Source: Hymenobacter amundsenii (lineage in GTDB: Bacteria; Bacteroidota; Bacteroidia; Cytophagales; Hymenobacteraceae). From it: a stretch of 64,000 bases of DNA. The position numbers and the translations under genes were made by a program. The stretch covers positions 24,950-88,949 of the forward strand of contig NZ_NIRR01000016.1 of NCBI RefSeq assembly GCF_002204745.1, read 5' to 3'. Shown here one piece after another: positions 8,135 to 16,441 of this stretch. The stretch's first letter is position 1, and every line of letters begins with the position of its first letter. The notes below the pieces were generated by a model that was not told where the DNA came from, ran no database searches, and saw only the letters and a list, made by a program, of their open reading frames with translations.

Positions 8135-9253
8135 TTACTTTGCTTCCAACTCGCCCAGCATTTCCAGCACCATGTGCTCCGTAGGCGTGAGTAGGTCGTT
8201 TTGTTTGGGGTCGGCGTCGTGGCGGCGTAGGTAATCGAGAAGCTGGTTGGAGTTGAAGAGCTCGATAACCTGGGGATGGATATAGTATTTAGAGCACACG
8301 CTGGGCGTGTTGCCTAGGTTCTCGGCCACGTCCTTGATGGCCCGCTTCAGGGTTTTAGGGCGCGGAAACTCCGGCTCTTCATCCAGAATCCGTTCCAGGG
8401 CCTCTACCATTTTCACGGTGCCGCCCCAAGTGCGGAAGTCCTTGGCCGAAAGTTTCATGCCGGTTACGGTGTGCAGATAGTCGTTCACGTCGCCCGATTC
8501 CAGCTCCTGGCGGTGGCCGTCGGGGGCGTAGTACTGGAACAGGTGCTGGCCCGGAATTTCCTTGCACTTCTGCACCATCCGGGCCAGTTTCCGGTCATGG
8601 ATGGTCAGGTCGTGGGGCACGCTTTTCTTGCCCACAAAGCTGAAACGAACATCGGCCCCACTCACTTGCACATGCTTGTCGCGGAGGGTAGTCAGGCCGT
8701 AGGTTTTGTTTTTTTTGGCGTACTCGCGGTTACCAACCCGGATAAACGACTGGTCCATGAGCGTGAGCACCAGGGCCACCACTTTGGTTTTGTCGAGCTG
8801 CGGGCGGGCCATGTCTTTGTGCATCTGCGCGCGCAATTCGGCCAGTTGCTCGCCGAACGCCCGCAGGCGGCTGAACTTAGTCAGGGCCCGGGCCTGGTCC
8901 CAGGCGGGGTGATAGAGGTATTGCTTGCGGCCCTTGGCGTCGCGGCCCGTCACCTGGAGGTGGGTGTTGGGCGAGGGCGAGATCCAAACGTCGGTCCAGG
9001 CCGGCGGAATCACGAAGCCCGCGATGCGGGCCAGCGTTTTCTCGTCCGTGAGCAATTCGTCTTTGGTAGTGCGGTAGCGAACCTTACCGGCCCGGGTGGT
9101 TTCGCGGGTCAGACCAGGCTTGGCGTCGGTGAGGTAGCGCAGGCCGGCTAGCTCGGCCTGGCGGGCGGGGTCTTTGTACAACTCGTGGGCCTCGGGCAGG
9201 GGCTGCAGGCGCTTTTTCTTGGTTTTAGAACGGGGAGTGGCGGTAGTAACCAT
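8135..9253 (-). CDS. DNA topoisomerase IB (poxvirus/eukaryote type)
   Basis: 372-aa enzyme that relaxes supercoils through a 3'-phosphotyrosyl intermediate without ATP. The N-terminal DNA-clamp part contains GFVIPPAWTDVWISP and GRKQYLYHPAW. The catalytic part shows FIRVGN (active-site Arg), the basic turn LRDKHVQV (Lys), DFRTWGGT (second Arg), and SKYYIHPQVIELF, in which the Tyr before IHP is the expected nucleophile. Length matches bacterial TopIB. The longest frame begins at TTG 9280; ATG 9253 gives MVTTATPRSKTKKK, a basic N-terminus usual for the family, and I prefer it. The 3' end faces the lipoprotein gene across the 8036-8125 palindrome. Confidence 0.93.
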   Translation of the reverse strand: MVTTATPRSKTKKKRLQPLPEAHELYKDPARQAELAGLRYLTDAKPGLTRETTRAGKVRYRTTKDELLTDEKTLARIAGFVIPPAWTDVWISPSPNTHLQVTGRDAKGRKQYLYHPAWDQARALTKFSRLRAFGEQLAELRAQMHKDMARPQLDKTKVVALVLTLMDQSFIRVGNREYAKKNKTYGLTTLRDKHVQVSGADVRFSFVGKKSVPHDLTIHDRKLARMVQKCKEIPGQHLFQYYAPDGHRQELESGDVNDYLHTVTGMKLSAKDFRTWGGTVKMVEALERILDEEPEFPRPKTLKRAIKDVAENLGNTPSVCSKYYIHPQVIELFNSNQLLDYLRRHDADPKQNDLLTPTEHMVLEMLGELEAK

Positions 9254-9559
9254 ATCAAGGAGCGTGGGATAACCAGCCAACCGAAATGGGCAGGCGGGTT
9301 TTCCTCTACGCAGAAACCCAGTGGAAGGTGGCCCCGATTACCGCCCCTGCTGCTACCGGCTGGCAATACCGTGGCAAAGCGCAGCCGCATATTTTTTATG
9401 GCTGATTATGCGCCCGATACGTCGCCCGGATGGGTTTTATGGGCTGACGAAGACAACACGGCGGACGAGGCGGGCGTTAGCAGGCCGCCAGCTCTGGCAC
9501 CGTTTTTTCTAGGGCCCGGGCAGTTCCCCTTTGTTTCATCCTTCAATTTCTCGCTTTTT
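9254..9559. other. 306-bp intergenic region, no supported gene
   Basis: Lies between divergent topoisomerase IB and an M48 peptidase. Several frames are open across it, but none has a family signature and the plus-strand frame simply extends the M48 lipoprotein upstream of its signal peptide. No TAnnTTTG match was found for the M48 gene. Confidence 0.6.
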
Positions 9560-10369
9560 ATGCGATTCAATCTGCAAAAAACCGGCTTGCTAGCGGGCCT
9601 TGCCCTAACCCTGGGTGGCGCCGCTTCCTGCTCTAAAGACGGCGACGGCGTTCTGTTGTTTTCCATTGAAGACGATAAGGCTCTGGGCCAGAAAGTAGTT
9701 GCCCAAACCGATTCCACCTTCCGCGCCAAAGGCCAGCTGCTGGAGGCTGGCAGCAACCCCCAGGCCTACGCGGCCCTCAACCGCATTGTGCTGCGGGTAC
9801 TCAACTCGGGCAAAATCCAGTATCGCAACGAGTTTCCCTGGGACGTAAAAATCATCAAAGACGACCAGACCCAGAACGCCTTTGCCACGCCCGGCGGCCA
9901 CATATATGTGTACTCGGGCCTGATTAAGTACCTCGACAACGAAACGCAGCTGGCCGGGGTGCTGGGGCACGAAATTGCCCACGCCGACCGCCGCCATACG
10001 TCCCGGCAGCTTCAGCAGCAGTATGGCATCGGTGTGCTGCTGAGCCTGATTTTGGGCAACAACCAGAACACGCTGGTCGACGTGGCCAGTGGCCTAGGCC
10101 AGCTCAAGTTCAGCCGCGACTACGAAACGGAGGCCGATGCCTACTCGGTGGAATACCTCAACGCCTCCAACTACTACGCCTGCGACGGGGCGGCCGGCTT
10201 CTTCATCAAGGCCCAGAGCGAAGGGCAGCAGCGGCAGCCCGAATTTCTGAGCACCCACCCCGACCCCGGCTCCCGCATTCAGAACATCCAGGCCAAGGCC
10301 GACCAGCTGAACTGCCGCAGCCGCACGGCCGGCTCCGACGACTTCAACCAGCTCAGAAGCGCGCTCTAG
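9560..10369 (+). CDS. M48 family metallopeptidase, lipoprotein
   Basis: 269-aa zinc peptidase of the Ste24/HtpX-like M48 family, exported as a lipoprotein (signal peptide ending GAASCS). Zinc-binding HEIAH at 137-141, with the third ligand in the downstream ETEADAYSVEYL; FATPGGHIYVYSGLI is the usual stretch before the active helix. Such proteins (BepA/LoiP type) take part in outer-membrane quality control. The frame is open back to 9185, but that would put the signal peptide in the middle of the protein, so ATG 9560 is the start. An intrinsic terminator follows 25 bp after the stop. A second M48 peptidase lies at 16442-17251. Confidence 0.92.
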   Translation: MRFNLQKTGLLAGLALTLGGAASCSKDGDGVLLFSIEDDKALGQKVVAQTDSTFRAKGQLLEAGSNPQAYAALNRIVLRVLNSGKIQYRNEFPWDVKIIKDDQTQNAFATPGGHIYVYSGLIKYLDNETQLAGVLGHEIAHADRRHTSRQLQQQYGIGVLLSLILGNNQNTLVDVASGLGQLKFSRDYETEADAYSVEYLNASNYYACDGAAGFFIKAQSEGQQRQPEFLSTHPDPGSRIQNIQAKADQLNCRSRTAGSDDFNQLRSAL

Positions 10370-10394
10370 CGCCACTTCTTTGCTTGCTTTCCAG

Positions 10395-10423
10395 GCTCCC
10401 GGCAACTTGCCGGGAGCTTTTTT
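10395..10423 (+). terminator. intrinsic terminator after the M48 lipoprotein
   Basis: Perfect 11-bp stem GCTCCCGGCAA / TTGCCGGGAGC with a minimal loop, followed by a run of T. It lies inside the longest frame of the next gene and so argues against a start at 10380 there. Confidence 0.85.
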
Positions 10424-10514
10424 GTGGCTGATGGCGCACTGCACTCCTGCTACGCTGCTCTGCCGGAAAAACCGCGGTGGAGGCAGCTTGCCCATAAACT
10501 ACTTTCTTTGCCCC

Positions 10515-11693
10515 ATGGCTTCCTTTCTCGATAAACTCAGCGGCTGGGCCGAAGGCGCCGACCAAGCCCTGATTCGCACCCGCGCCCGCCTCGGGCTGCT
10601 GCACCCGATCCAGCTCGTGCCTTACCGCAGCTACGGCACCCCCGAGCGCCTCTACGTGAAGGGCCGGGTGCTCACCGACAAGGGCATAGGTGAGGCCGAC
10701 CCATCCGACTCGCGCTGGCATAACCTGCTGAACATGTACCGCCGCTTCGACAGCAACGAAATTGCCGGGGCCCAGCTCAGCGTGCGGCCCGCCGATGGGT
10801 CCGAGCACCCCATTTTGTCGGACGAGGAAGGCTACTTCACCCTCAACCTGGCCCCGCAAGCCCTGCCCGAGCCGATTGATTTTCTCTGGCATCCGGTCGA
10901 GGTGTTGCTGCACCGCACCCCCGCGCCCTTCCCTACCCCGCCCGGCCTGAGCACCCGCGCCCTGGTCCTTATTCCGCCGCCCGACGCCGAGTACGGCATT
11001 ATTTCCGACCTCGATGACACCGTTATCCAGACGTCGGCCACCGATTTGCTGCAAATGGCCCGCACCGTACTGCTGCGTAATGCCCGTTCGCGGCTGCCCT
11101 TTAAGGGCGTGGCCGAGTTCTACCGCCAGCTCCAGCTCGGCCGCAATGGCAAGCGCAACAACCCGTTCTTTTACGTCAGCAGCTCGCCTTGGAACCTCTA
11201 CGATTTGCTGGAGGACTTCCTTGACCTCAACGATGTGCCGCCTGGCCCGCTGCTGTTGCGCGACCTAGCCCTCAAGATGCCCCAGGAGCCCGGGGCGGCC
11301 ACCGGGCACCACGCCCACAAGCTGCGCGAAATCGAGAACCTGCTGCTCACCTACCCCCGCCTACCCTTCGTGCTCATCGGCGACTCGGGCCAGGAAGACG
11401 CTAACATTTACCGCGAAGTGGTGCGCCGCCACCCCGGCCGCATCCTGGCCATCTACATCCGCGACGTAAACCGGCCCGACCGCGCGGCCCTGGTGGAGCA
11501 GGTGCGCGAGGAGTTGCGGGGCGAAAAAGTGGAAATGCTGCTGGTGCAGGACACGGTGCAGGCCGCTGAGCACGCCGCCGCCACCGGCCTCATCTACCAG
11601 CAAGCCATTCCGGCCGTGGAGGCCGACAAGCAGAAGGACGAAGCCGCCGACGGCCTGGACGGACAGGGAAGCGGCCAGCCGGTTATGGCATAG
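10515..11693 (+). CDS. App1-like phosphatase (DUF2183)
   Basis: 392-aa protein with the catalytic domain of yeast App1 phosphatidate phosphatase (DUF2183). The HAD-type nucleophile motif is SDLDDTVIQT, DLDDT at 165-169. Later FYVSSSPWNLYDLLEDFL and the acidic LIGDSGQEDANIY supply the remaining HAD motifs. The first 150 residues hold a beta-rich domain with YVKGRVL. Likely substrate is a phospholipid phosphate (family knowledge; not shown here). No signal peptide. Start ATG 10515 was chosen over 10380 because a terminator stem sits between them; a near-consensus -7 (TTTCTTTG, 10503-10510) lies just before the ATG, so the leader would be very short. A hairpin follows at 11711. Confidence 0.85.
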   Translation: MASFLDKLSGWAEGADQALIRTRARLGLLHPIQLVPYRSYGTPERLYVKGRVLTDKGIGEADPSDSRWHNLLNMYRRFDSNEIAGAQLSVRPADGSEHPILSDEEGYFTLNLAPQALPEPIDFLWHPVEVLLHRTPAPFPTPPGLSTRALVLIPPPDAEYGIISDLDDTVIQTSATDLLQMARTVLLRNARSRLPFKGVAEFYRQLQLGRNGKRNNPFFYVSSSPWNLYDLLEDFLDLNDVPPGPLLLRDLALKMPQEPGAATGHHAHKLREIENLLLTYPRLPFVLIGDSGQEDANIYREVVRRHPGRILAIYIRDVNRPDRAALVEQVREELRGEKVEMLLVQDTVQAAEHAAATGLIYQQAIPAVEADKQKDEAADGLDGQGSGQPVMA

Positions 11694-11710
11694 GCATATT
11701 ATGGAGGCCA

Positions 11711-11765
11711 GAAAGCATTAACGCCTGCTCGCTCTGATATAGAACGAGCAGGCGTTGATGCTTTC
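11711..11765. terminator. hairpin between convergent App1 and SnoaL-like genes
   Basis: 21-bp arms 11711-11731 and 11745-11765, one G-T pair. It can serve both convergent genes. Confidence 0.75.
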
Positions 11766-11827
11766 AACTCACAACCGCAGCCTGTTTGATCGGCTGCAGC
11801 CTTTCCGCGTCCTGCCAGCGCTAACCG

Positions 11828-12286
11828 TTAGCTCGAATGGTCGGCCACCACCACCCAGCGGCCCCCGAGGCGGCGCATAACCAGCAGAAAGTGTCCCTGC
11901 AAGTCGCCAGCTGCCGGGCGGGCCAGATGCCAGCGCCCGATTACCTGGGCCACATCGGGGCTCAAAGGCTCGATGCGCAGCTGGCTGAAATCAAGCTGGC
12001 CCATGGCGGCCGGGTTGGGGTAGCTACGGCGGTAGTTATCGAGGGTGGGCTGCCAGCCGTAGGTGAGGCCGCTTTTACCGATGAACACCAGCGAGTCGTT
12101 CTGCCAGTAGCCCTGCATGAACCCGGCTACGTCGCCCCGGTTCCAGGCAGCAGTCTGGGTTTGCAGCACCTCGCGGATATCGTGGCGGGCCGCCGCCGTA
12201 GTGGCCGGCGTAAGTACTGCCAGCCGGGGCGAGCAGGCGGGCAAAATAGCCGCCGCAAGCAGCAGCAAGAGTAACAGGTATTTCAT
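11828..12286 (-). CDS. SnoaL/DUF4440-like lipoprotein
   Basis: 152-aa exported lipoprotein (MKYLLLLLLLAAAILPAC lipobox). The mature part fits the NTF2/SnoaL-like cone fold of DUF4440: an N-terminal helix DIREVLQTQTAAWNRGDVAGFMQGY, then WQNDSLVFIGKSGLTYGWQ, and a C-terminal GRWHL...GHFLLVMRRLGGRWVVVADH. Such domains bind small hydrophobic molecules or act as scaffolds; no catalytic residues can be named. Probably monocistronic. Confidence 0.8.
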   Translation of the reverse strand: MKYLLLLLLLAAAILPACSPRLAVLTPATTAAARHDIREVLQTQTAAWNRGDVAGFMQGYWQNDSLVFIGKSGLTYGWQPTLDNYRRSYPNPAAMGQLDFSQLRIEPLSPDVAQVIGRWHLARPAAGDLQGHFLLVMRRLGGRWVVVADHSS

Positions 12287-12389
12287 GGGAGCAAAGAGGA
12301 AGCGGAGGAATAGGTAAAGAACGGCATACTGAGCATAACGCCATTTTGAGCCGTTATCGATTCATCAACGATACAACGAGACCAAGTAC

Positions 12390-13133
12390 TCATTCACTCA
12401 TCAACTCCTGCACGTAGGGAGTGCCGCGCAGCTGCCGCATCCGGCGCAGTACGCGGCGCTGCTTGGCCCGGGCTTGGGGGCCGGGGTTGCTGGCCCGGAA
12501 TCGGAGCGGGTTGGGCAGCACCCCGGCCAACAGGGCCGCTTCGGCGGGCGTGAGGCGGGCGGCGGGCTTGCTGAAGTACTGCTGAGAAGCGGCTTCGGCT
12601 CCGAAAATACAGTCGCCCATTTCGGCCACGTTCAAGTACATCTCCATGATGCGGCGCTTGTCCCAGAGCAACTCGATGAGCAGCGTGAAGTAAGCCTCCG
12701 CCGCCTTGCGCACATAGCTGCGGCCCTGCCACAGGAACACGTTTTTGGCCACCTGCTGCGAGATGGTGCTACCCCCGCGCAGTTGCTTACCGCCCTCAAA
12801 GTTCGATTTAGCCGCCTTCATCAGCGCATCGCCATCGAAGCCGTGATGGAGCAGAAACCGCTGGTCTTCGGCCGCCACCAGTGCCAGCGGCAACTGCGCC
12901 GACACTTCCTCCAGGGATTTGAAATCGTACTGAATCCGGCGGTTTTCTTCGCGGATGCCGTGGTAGCCCCGGCCCACCGGGGCGTGGGCCCGCCTGTCGA
13001 GCATGAGCCAGGTGGCGGGTGGGTTTACCCAGCGGTAGAGGCCCACCCAGGCCACCGACAACAGAAAGGCCACGGCCAGCACCTGCAAGGCTATCCGGCC
13101 GGTTCGGCGGGCAGTTTTTTCTATATTCGTCAC
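12390..13133 (-). CDS. mtgA: monofunctional peptidoglycan glycosyltransferase MtgA
   Basis: 247-aa GT51 glycosyltransferase that polymerises lipid II into glycan strands at the outer face of the inner membrane. One N-terminal transmembrane helix (VLAVAFLLSVAWVGLY), then the family motifs EDQRFLLHHGFD (catalytic Glu), RGGSTISQQVAKN, KRRIMEMYLN and the YFxK(P/S) segment with LTPAEAALLAGVLPNP. There is no transpeptidase domain, hence monofunctional. Start GTG 13133 is preferred to TTG 13184 because the latter overlaps a -7 element (13182-13189). It may cooperate with the lipoprotein PBP at 53219, but they are not linked in one operon. Confidence 0.93.
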   Translation of the reverse strand: MTNIEKTARRTGRIALQVLAVAFLLSVAWVGLYRWVNPPATWLMLDRRAHAPVGRGYHGIREENRRIQYDFKSLEEVSAQLPLALVAAEDQRFLLHHGFDGDALMKAAKSNFEGGKQLRGGSTISQQVAKNVFLWQGRSYVRKAAEAYFTLLIELLWDKRRIMEMYLNVAEMGDCIFGAEAASQQYFSKPAARLTPAEAALLAGVLPNPLRFRASNPGPQARAKQRRVLRRMRQLRGTPYVQELMSE

Positions 13134-13181
13134 GCAATCAGCAGCTGTATCCGGGCTTGGGATTCGCCCCAAAACCCGGAG

Positions 13182-13189
13182 CAAAAATA
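13182..13189 (-). promoter_or_regulatory. -7 element TATTTTTG for mtgA
   Basis: Exact TAnnTTTG on the minus strand, 48 nt before the GTG start. Confidence 0.6.
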
Positions 13190-13361
13190 GCGTCTGTTTT
13201 TAGGATGAGGGCCCGCCAGCCGATAGTTACTGCCAGCCGCCGCCAAAAAAGATGCGCTACAGCAGGAAGATTCGGGCGCTAGCATTGTTAGTAAGGCGGG
13301 CAGCGCACTACTTGCCGACCCTGTTTTTTTGCTGCTATCCGCCTACCTGTATTCTTTCTTC

Positions 13362-13994
13362 ATGCGTCAACTTGCCCTGTTCCCGCTTAACCTCGTAGTG
13401 TTTCCTGGCGAAAAGCTCAACCTGCACATCTTCGAGCCCCGCTACCGGCAGCTCGTGCGCGACTGTTTGCAGGATGGCATTACGTTTGGTGTGCCGCCTT
13501 ACCTGAACGGGGAGGTTAGTGAGCTGGGCACGGAGCTACGGCTGCTCAGCGTGGAGAAAAGCTACGTTTCCGGGGAGCTCGACATTCGGACCAAAGCCGT
13601 CGGCTTATTTCGGGTCGAGGAGTTTTTCCGCGAGCTGCCCGGTAAGCCGTATGCTGGGGCCACCGTACTCGACCTACCCGATAACGCCACCGCCGACCCG
13701 GTCCTGCACGCCCAACTTCGGGAGCTGATAGAACAGCTCTATTCCATTCTGGGCCTGCGCCGCATCTTCGTCGAGCTGGCCCCCGATTTCCGCATCTACG
13801 ACGTAGCCCACCAGTTGGGCATGAGCACCGAGCAGGAATACCAACTCTTGGCCGCTCCCACCGAAGTAGCCCGCCAACACCTGGCCCTCGAACACCTGGA
13901 GCGGATTCTGCCTGTCCTTCAGGAAACCGAGCGCCTCAAGGAGCGCGTCCGCCTCAACGGCCACTTCAAAAACCTCACGCCGCCCTCTTTTTGA
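13362..13994 (+). CDS. Lon-protease N-terminal-domain protein
   Basis: 210-aa protein made of the substrate-recognition (LAN) domain of Lon only: LALFPLNLVVFPGEKLNLHIFEPRYRQLV is the diagnostic opening, followed by GVPPYLNGEVSELGTELRLL and a helical C-terminal half. It lacks the AAA+ and protease parts. Stand-alone LAN proteins occur widely in bacteria and their partners are mostly unknown. ATG 13362 opens the domain directly; the longer frame begins at TTG 13329 and adds an unlikely hydrophobic leader. A palindromic element (14022-14140) follows. Confidence 0.88.
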   Translation: MRQLALFPLNLVVFPGEKLNLHIFEPRYRQLVRDCLQDGITFGVPPYLNGEVSELGTELRLLSVEKSYVSGELDIRTKAVGLFRVEEFFRELPGKPYAGATVLDLPDNATADPVLHAQLRELIEQLYSILGLRRIFVELAPDFRIYDVAHQLGMSTEQEYQLLAAPTEVARQHLALEHLERILPVLQETERLKERVRLNGHFKNLTPPSF

Positions 13995-14021
13995 GTTGTC
14001 GGTTGTCGGTTGTAGAGGAAG

Positions 14022-14140
14022 GTCATGCTGAGCGAAGGCGTAGCCGCAGTCGAAGCATCTTTGATGCAATGGCGACTTCTTTGTAAGTCCAACGAAGCGG
14101 TAGAGATGCTTCGACTACGCTCCGCTTCGCTCAGCATGAC
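14022..14140. repeat. imperfect palindromic element, ~119 bp
   Basis: Outer arms GTCATGCTGAGCGAAG (14022-14037) and its reverse complement (14125-14140), and inner arms GTCGAAGCATCT with complement around 14049-14060 and 14104-14115. The interior has no ORF. It has the shape of a non-autonomous palindromic (MITE/REP-like) repeat; this motif class is common between genes of Cytophagales. Confidence 0.75.
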
Positions 14141-14213
14141 GTTCTTCCAGCCTGACACCTGGCAACAAACGACTGGCAACTGGCAGTCAATTCCCAAACA
14201 GCGAACATATCGA

Positions 14214-15422
14214 ATGCCTACCTCTCTTCTGCTCTACGGATTGCTGCTGCTGGCTGGCCTGTTGGGCCTCTGGCTGCTGCTGCGCCACGGGCAGGAGCGC
14301 CGCTACCGCCGCCTCCCCTATGTGGCCCCTCCCCGCCGCGACTGGGCTTCCCAACCCCTGCCCACTACCCCGCCCCGCCACCGCGTGGCCCTGCTCGGCG
14401 ACCCCGGCGCAGTAGCCACCGACGGCTCCGATCCGATTCTGCAGCTGCTGGAGCACTGGCAGCGGCAAACCGGCCCTGATGGTACAATTGTGCTGCTCGG
14501 CGACAACATTTACCCCACCGGCCTACCCGCCGAAGGCCACCCCGGCCGGGCCGCCGCCGAGGCCCGCTTCGATGCCCTGCTGGCCACGCTGGGCCGCTTC
14601 GAGGGGCGCGTAGTGCTCCTTAGCGGCAACCACGACTGGAACAAGGGCCGCCCCGACGGCTGGGAATACCTGCGCCGCCAGGAAGCCTACGTGCACCAGC
14701 ACCTGCCCGCTGCCCACTACCTGCCCCCCGACGGCGAGCCTGGCCCCATAAGCCTGCAACTGGCCGAGGGCCTGCTGCTCATCGTGCTCAATACCCAGTG
14801 GTGGGTGCAAACCGGCGCCCGCCCCGCCGCCGATTCGCGCCAGCCATTCCACGAGTTGCGGGGCTTGCTCGAAGCCAACCGCCACCAGCAGGTAGTGGTG
14901 GCCGGCCATCATCCGCTGTACTCCAACGCCTTGCATGGGGGGAAGTTCACGGCCAAGCAGCACGTATTTCCACTTACCACGGTGCATAAGCGGGCCTACG
15001 TGCCGCTGCCCTTCATTGGCTCGCTGCTGCCGCTCTATCGCAAAACCGTGGGCGCGGCCGAAGACATGGCCCACCCCCGCTACCGCAAAATGCGCCGCCG
15101 CCTGCTCCGGGTGCTCCACGATTTTCCCGGCGTGGTGTACGCCGCCGGCCACGACCACAACCTGCAATACTTCGAGCAGCGAGGCGGCCATTACCTCGTG
15201 AGCGGGGCGGGCAGCAAAACGGCTTTCGTGCAGAAGGGCGGGCGGGCCACGTTCGTGCACGAGCACCAGGGCTTATTCAGCCTCGACTACTATGGCCCCC
15301 ACCAAACCTGGCTGCGCACGCTCGAACCACCCTTCGATGCGCCCGAGGTATTCCGTCTGCGCCTGAGTAGCGCCCCGGCCGCCATGCCGGTTACGCCGGC
15401 CCCACCTACTCAGCAGACTTAG
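14214..15422 (+). CDS. membrane-anchored metallophosphoesterase
   Basis: 402-aa protein: N-terminal transmembrane helix (LLLYGLLLLAGLLGLWLLL) then a calcineurin-like phosphoesterase with the metal-binding series GDPGAV, LLGDNIYP, LSGNHDWNKG, VAGHHPLYS and AAGHDHNLQY. It resembles the N-terminal third of the large phosphoesterase-BamA fusions of this phylum, but stops after the phosphoesterase. Substrate unknown. The longest frame extends back to 14025 through a palindromic repeat, so I start at ATG 14214 (MPTSLLLYGL). The last 17 bp overlap the last codons of the convergent lipid-kinase gene. Confidence 0.88.
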   Translation: MPTSLLLYGLLLLAGLLGLWLLLRHGQERRYRRLPYVAPPRRDWASQPLPTTPPRHRVALLGDPGAVATDGSDPILQLLEHWQRQTGPDGTIVLLGDNIYPTGLPAEGHPGRAAAEARFDALLATLGRFEGRVVLLSGNHDWNKGRPDGWEYLRRQEAYVHQHLPAAHYLPPDGEPGPISLQLAEGLLLIVLNTQWWVQTGARPAADSRQPFHELRGLLEANRHQQVVVAGHHPLYSNALHGGKFTAKQHVFPLTTVHKRAYVPLPFIGSLLPLYRKTVGAAEDMAHPRYRKMRRRLLRVLHDFPGVVYAAGHDHNLQYFEQRGGHYLVSGAGSKTAFVQKGGRATFVHEHQGLFSLDYYGPHQTWLRTLEPPFDAPEVFRLRLSSAPAAMPVTPAPPTQQT

Positions 15423-16326
15423 CCGGTGGCACTAGCACCCGCAGGCTCTGCGGTAGTATTTCGACCGTTACGGGGTTGGGCAGGTAGTGGGGTTCCCCAT
15501 CCAGTTGCACCAGTACAATATCGGCGCCGGGCACTTGAATTAGAGCCTGTTGGCAGCGTAGGCGATGGGTGTAGTCGGAATCGTCGAAGCCGCTGGTGTA
15601 GAGGCGGTAAAGCAACGCCGGGGCGGCCGCGTTGGGGAAAGGCTTGATCAGGCAGATTTCAAACTGGCCATCATCGGGTTTGCTGTCGGGGTTGATAACC
15701 ACGTTACTGCCGAAGGTGTTGGCATTGGCCAGCGTCACCATGAAAGCCTCACCCGCCCATATTTCCTGGTTGGTTTCGATGTGGTAAGTAGCGGGCTGGT
15801 AGGCAGCGTATTCCTGGGTGGCAATGCGCACGTAAGCGGCCGGTCCGCGCACGTCGCCCTGGTCGAACCGGTCGACGATGCAGGCATTGAAGCCCAAATC
15901 GGCCAAATGAACTACGAAGCGGCCGCCCACCCGCAGCGTATCGAGCGGCCGGATCTGGTAGTCCCAGATCAGGGCCAGGGCCAAGTCGAGCACCAGCGGA
16001 ATACCCAGGTCTTTGGCCAGTCCGTTGCCCGAACCCAGGGGTAAGATGCCCAGCGGCACGGCCGTACCGGACAATGCTTCGGCCACCAGGCTCACCGTGC
16101 CGTCGCCGCCGGCCGCGAACACGGCGTCGGGCGGAGTGGTAGCCAGCCAGCCGCGCAGGCGCAACAGGTCATCCTCACCGGTGGTCTGGAAGAACTCGGC
16201 CGTGCGCCCCCGCTGGGTGCAATAGGCCCTGATAGTATCGGGGAGCGGGGCCTTGTCGATGTCGCCGGAAATCGGGTTGAGCACGAACAGCAAGTGCTGC
16301 AGATGGTCGGAAGATGCGGTTCGCAT
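15406..16326 (-). CDS. YegS/DAGK-family lipid kinase
   Basis: 306-aa diacylglycerol-kinase-like enzyme (LCB5/YegS family) that phosphorylates a lipid hydroxyl with ATP. N-terminal nucleotide-binding part: LLFVLNPISG, then the signature AAGGDGTVSLVAEAL and PLGSGNGLAKDLGIP. The C-terminal beta-sandwich includes DGQFEICLIKPF and LDGEPHYL. Substrate could be diacylglycerol, sphingoid base or phosphatidylglycerol; not decidable here. It overlaps the phosphoesterase gene tail to tail by 17 bp, which leaves no room for a shared terminator. Confidence 0.9.
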   Translation of the reverse strand: MRTASSDHLQHLLFVLNPISGDIDKAPLPDTIRAYCTQRGRTAEFFQTTGEDDLLRLRGWLATTPPDAVFAAGGDGTVSLVAEALSGTAVPLGILPLGSGNGLAKDLGIPLVLDLALALIWDYQIRPLDTLRVGGRFVVHLADLGFNACIVDRFDQGDVRGPAAYVRIATQEYAAYQPATYHIETNQEIWAGEAFMVTLANANTFGSNVVINPDSKPDDGQFEICLIKPFPNAAAPALLYRLYTSGFDDSDYTHRLRCQQALIQVPGADIVLVQLDGEPHYLPNPVTVEILPQSLRVLVPPAKSAE

Positions 16327-16441
16327 GGCTAGACAGCGGAAGCAGAAGTGAGGCGAGTCCGGAAAGTAGATTGTAGGCCTTTAAACGCGTACAGCCGGCC
16401 AATGGCCAGCTGTACGGAGTAAAAGAACGGGGTAGAGAGGA

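Noticed and set aside
9185..9559. N-terminal extension of the M48 lipoprotein
   Set aside because: Would bury the signal peptide and lipobox inside the protein, and overlaps the 5' end of topoisomerase IB.
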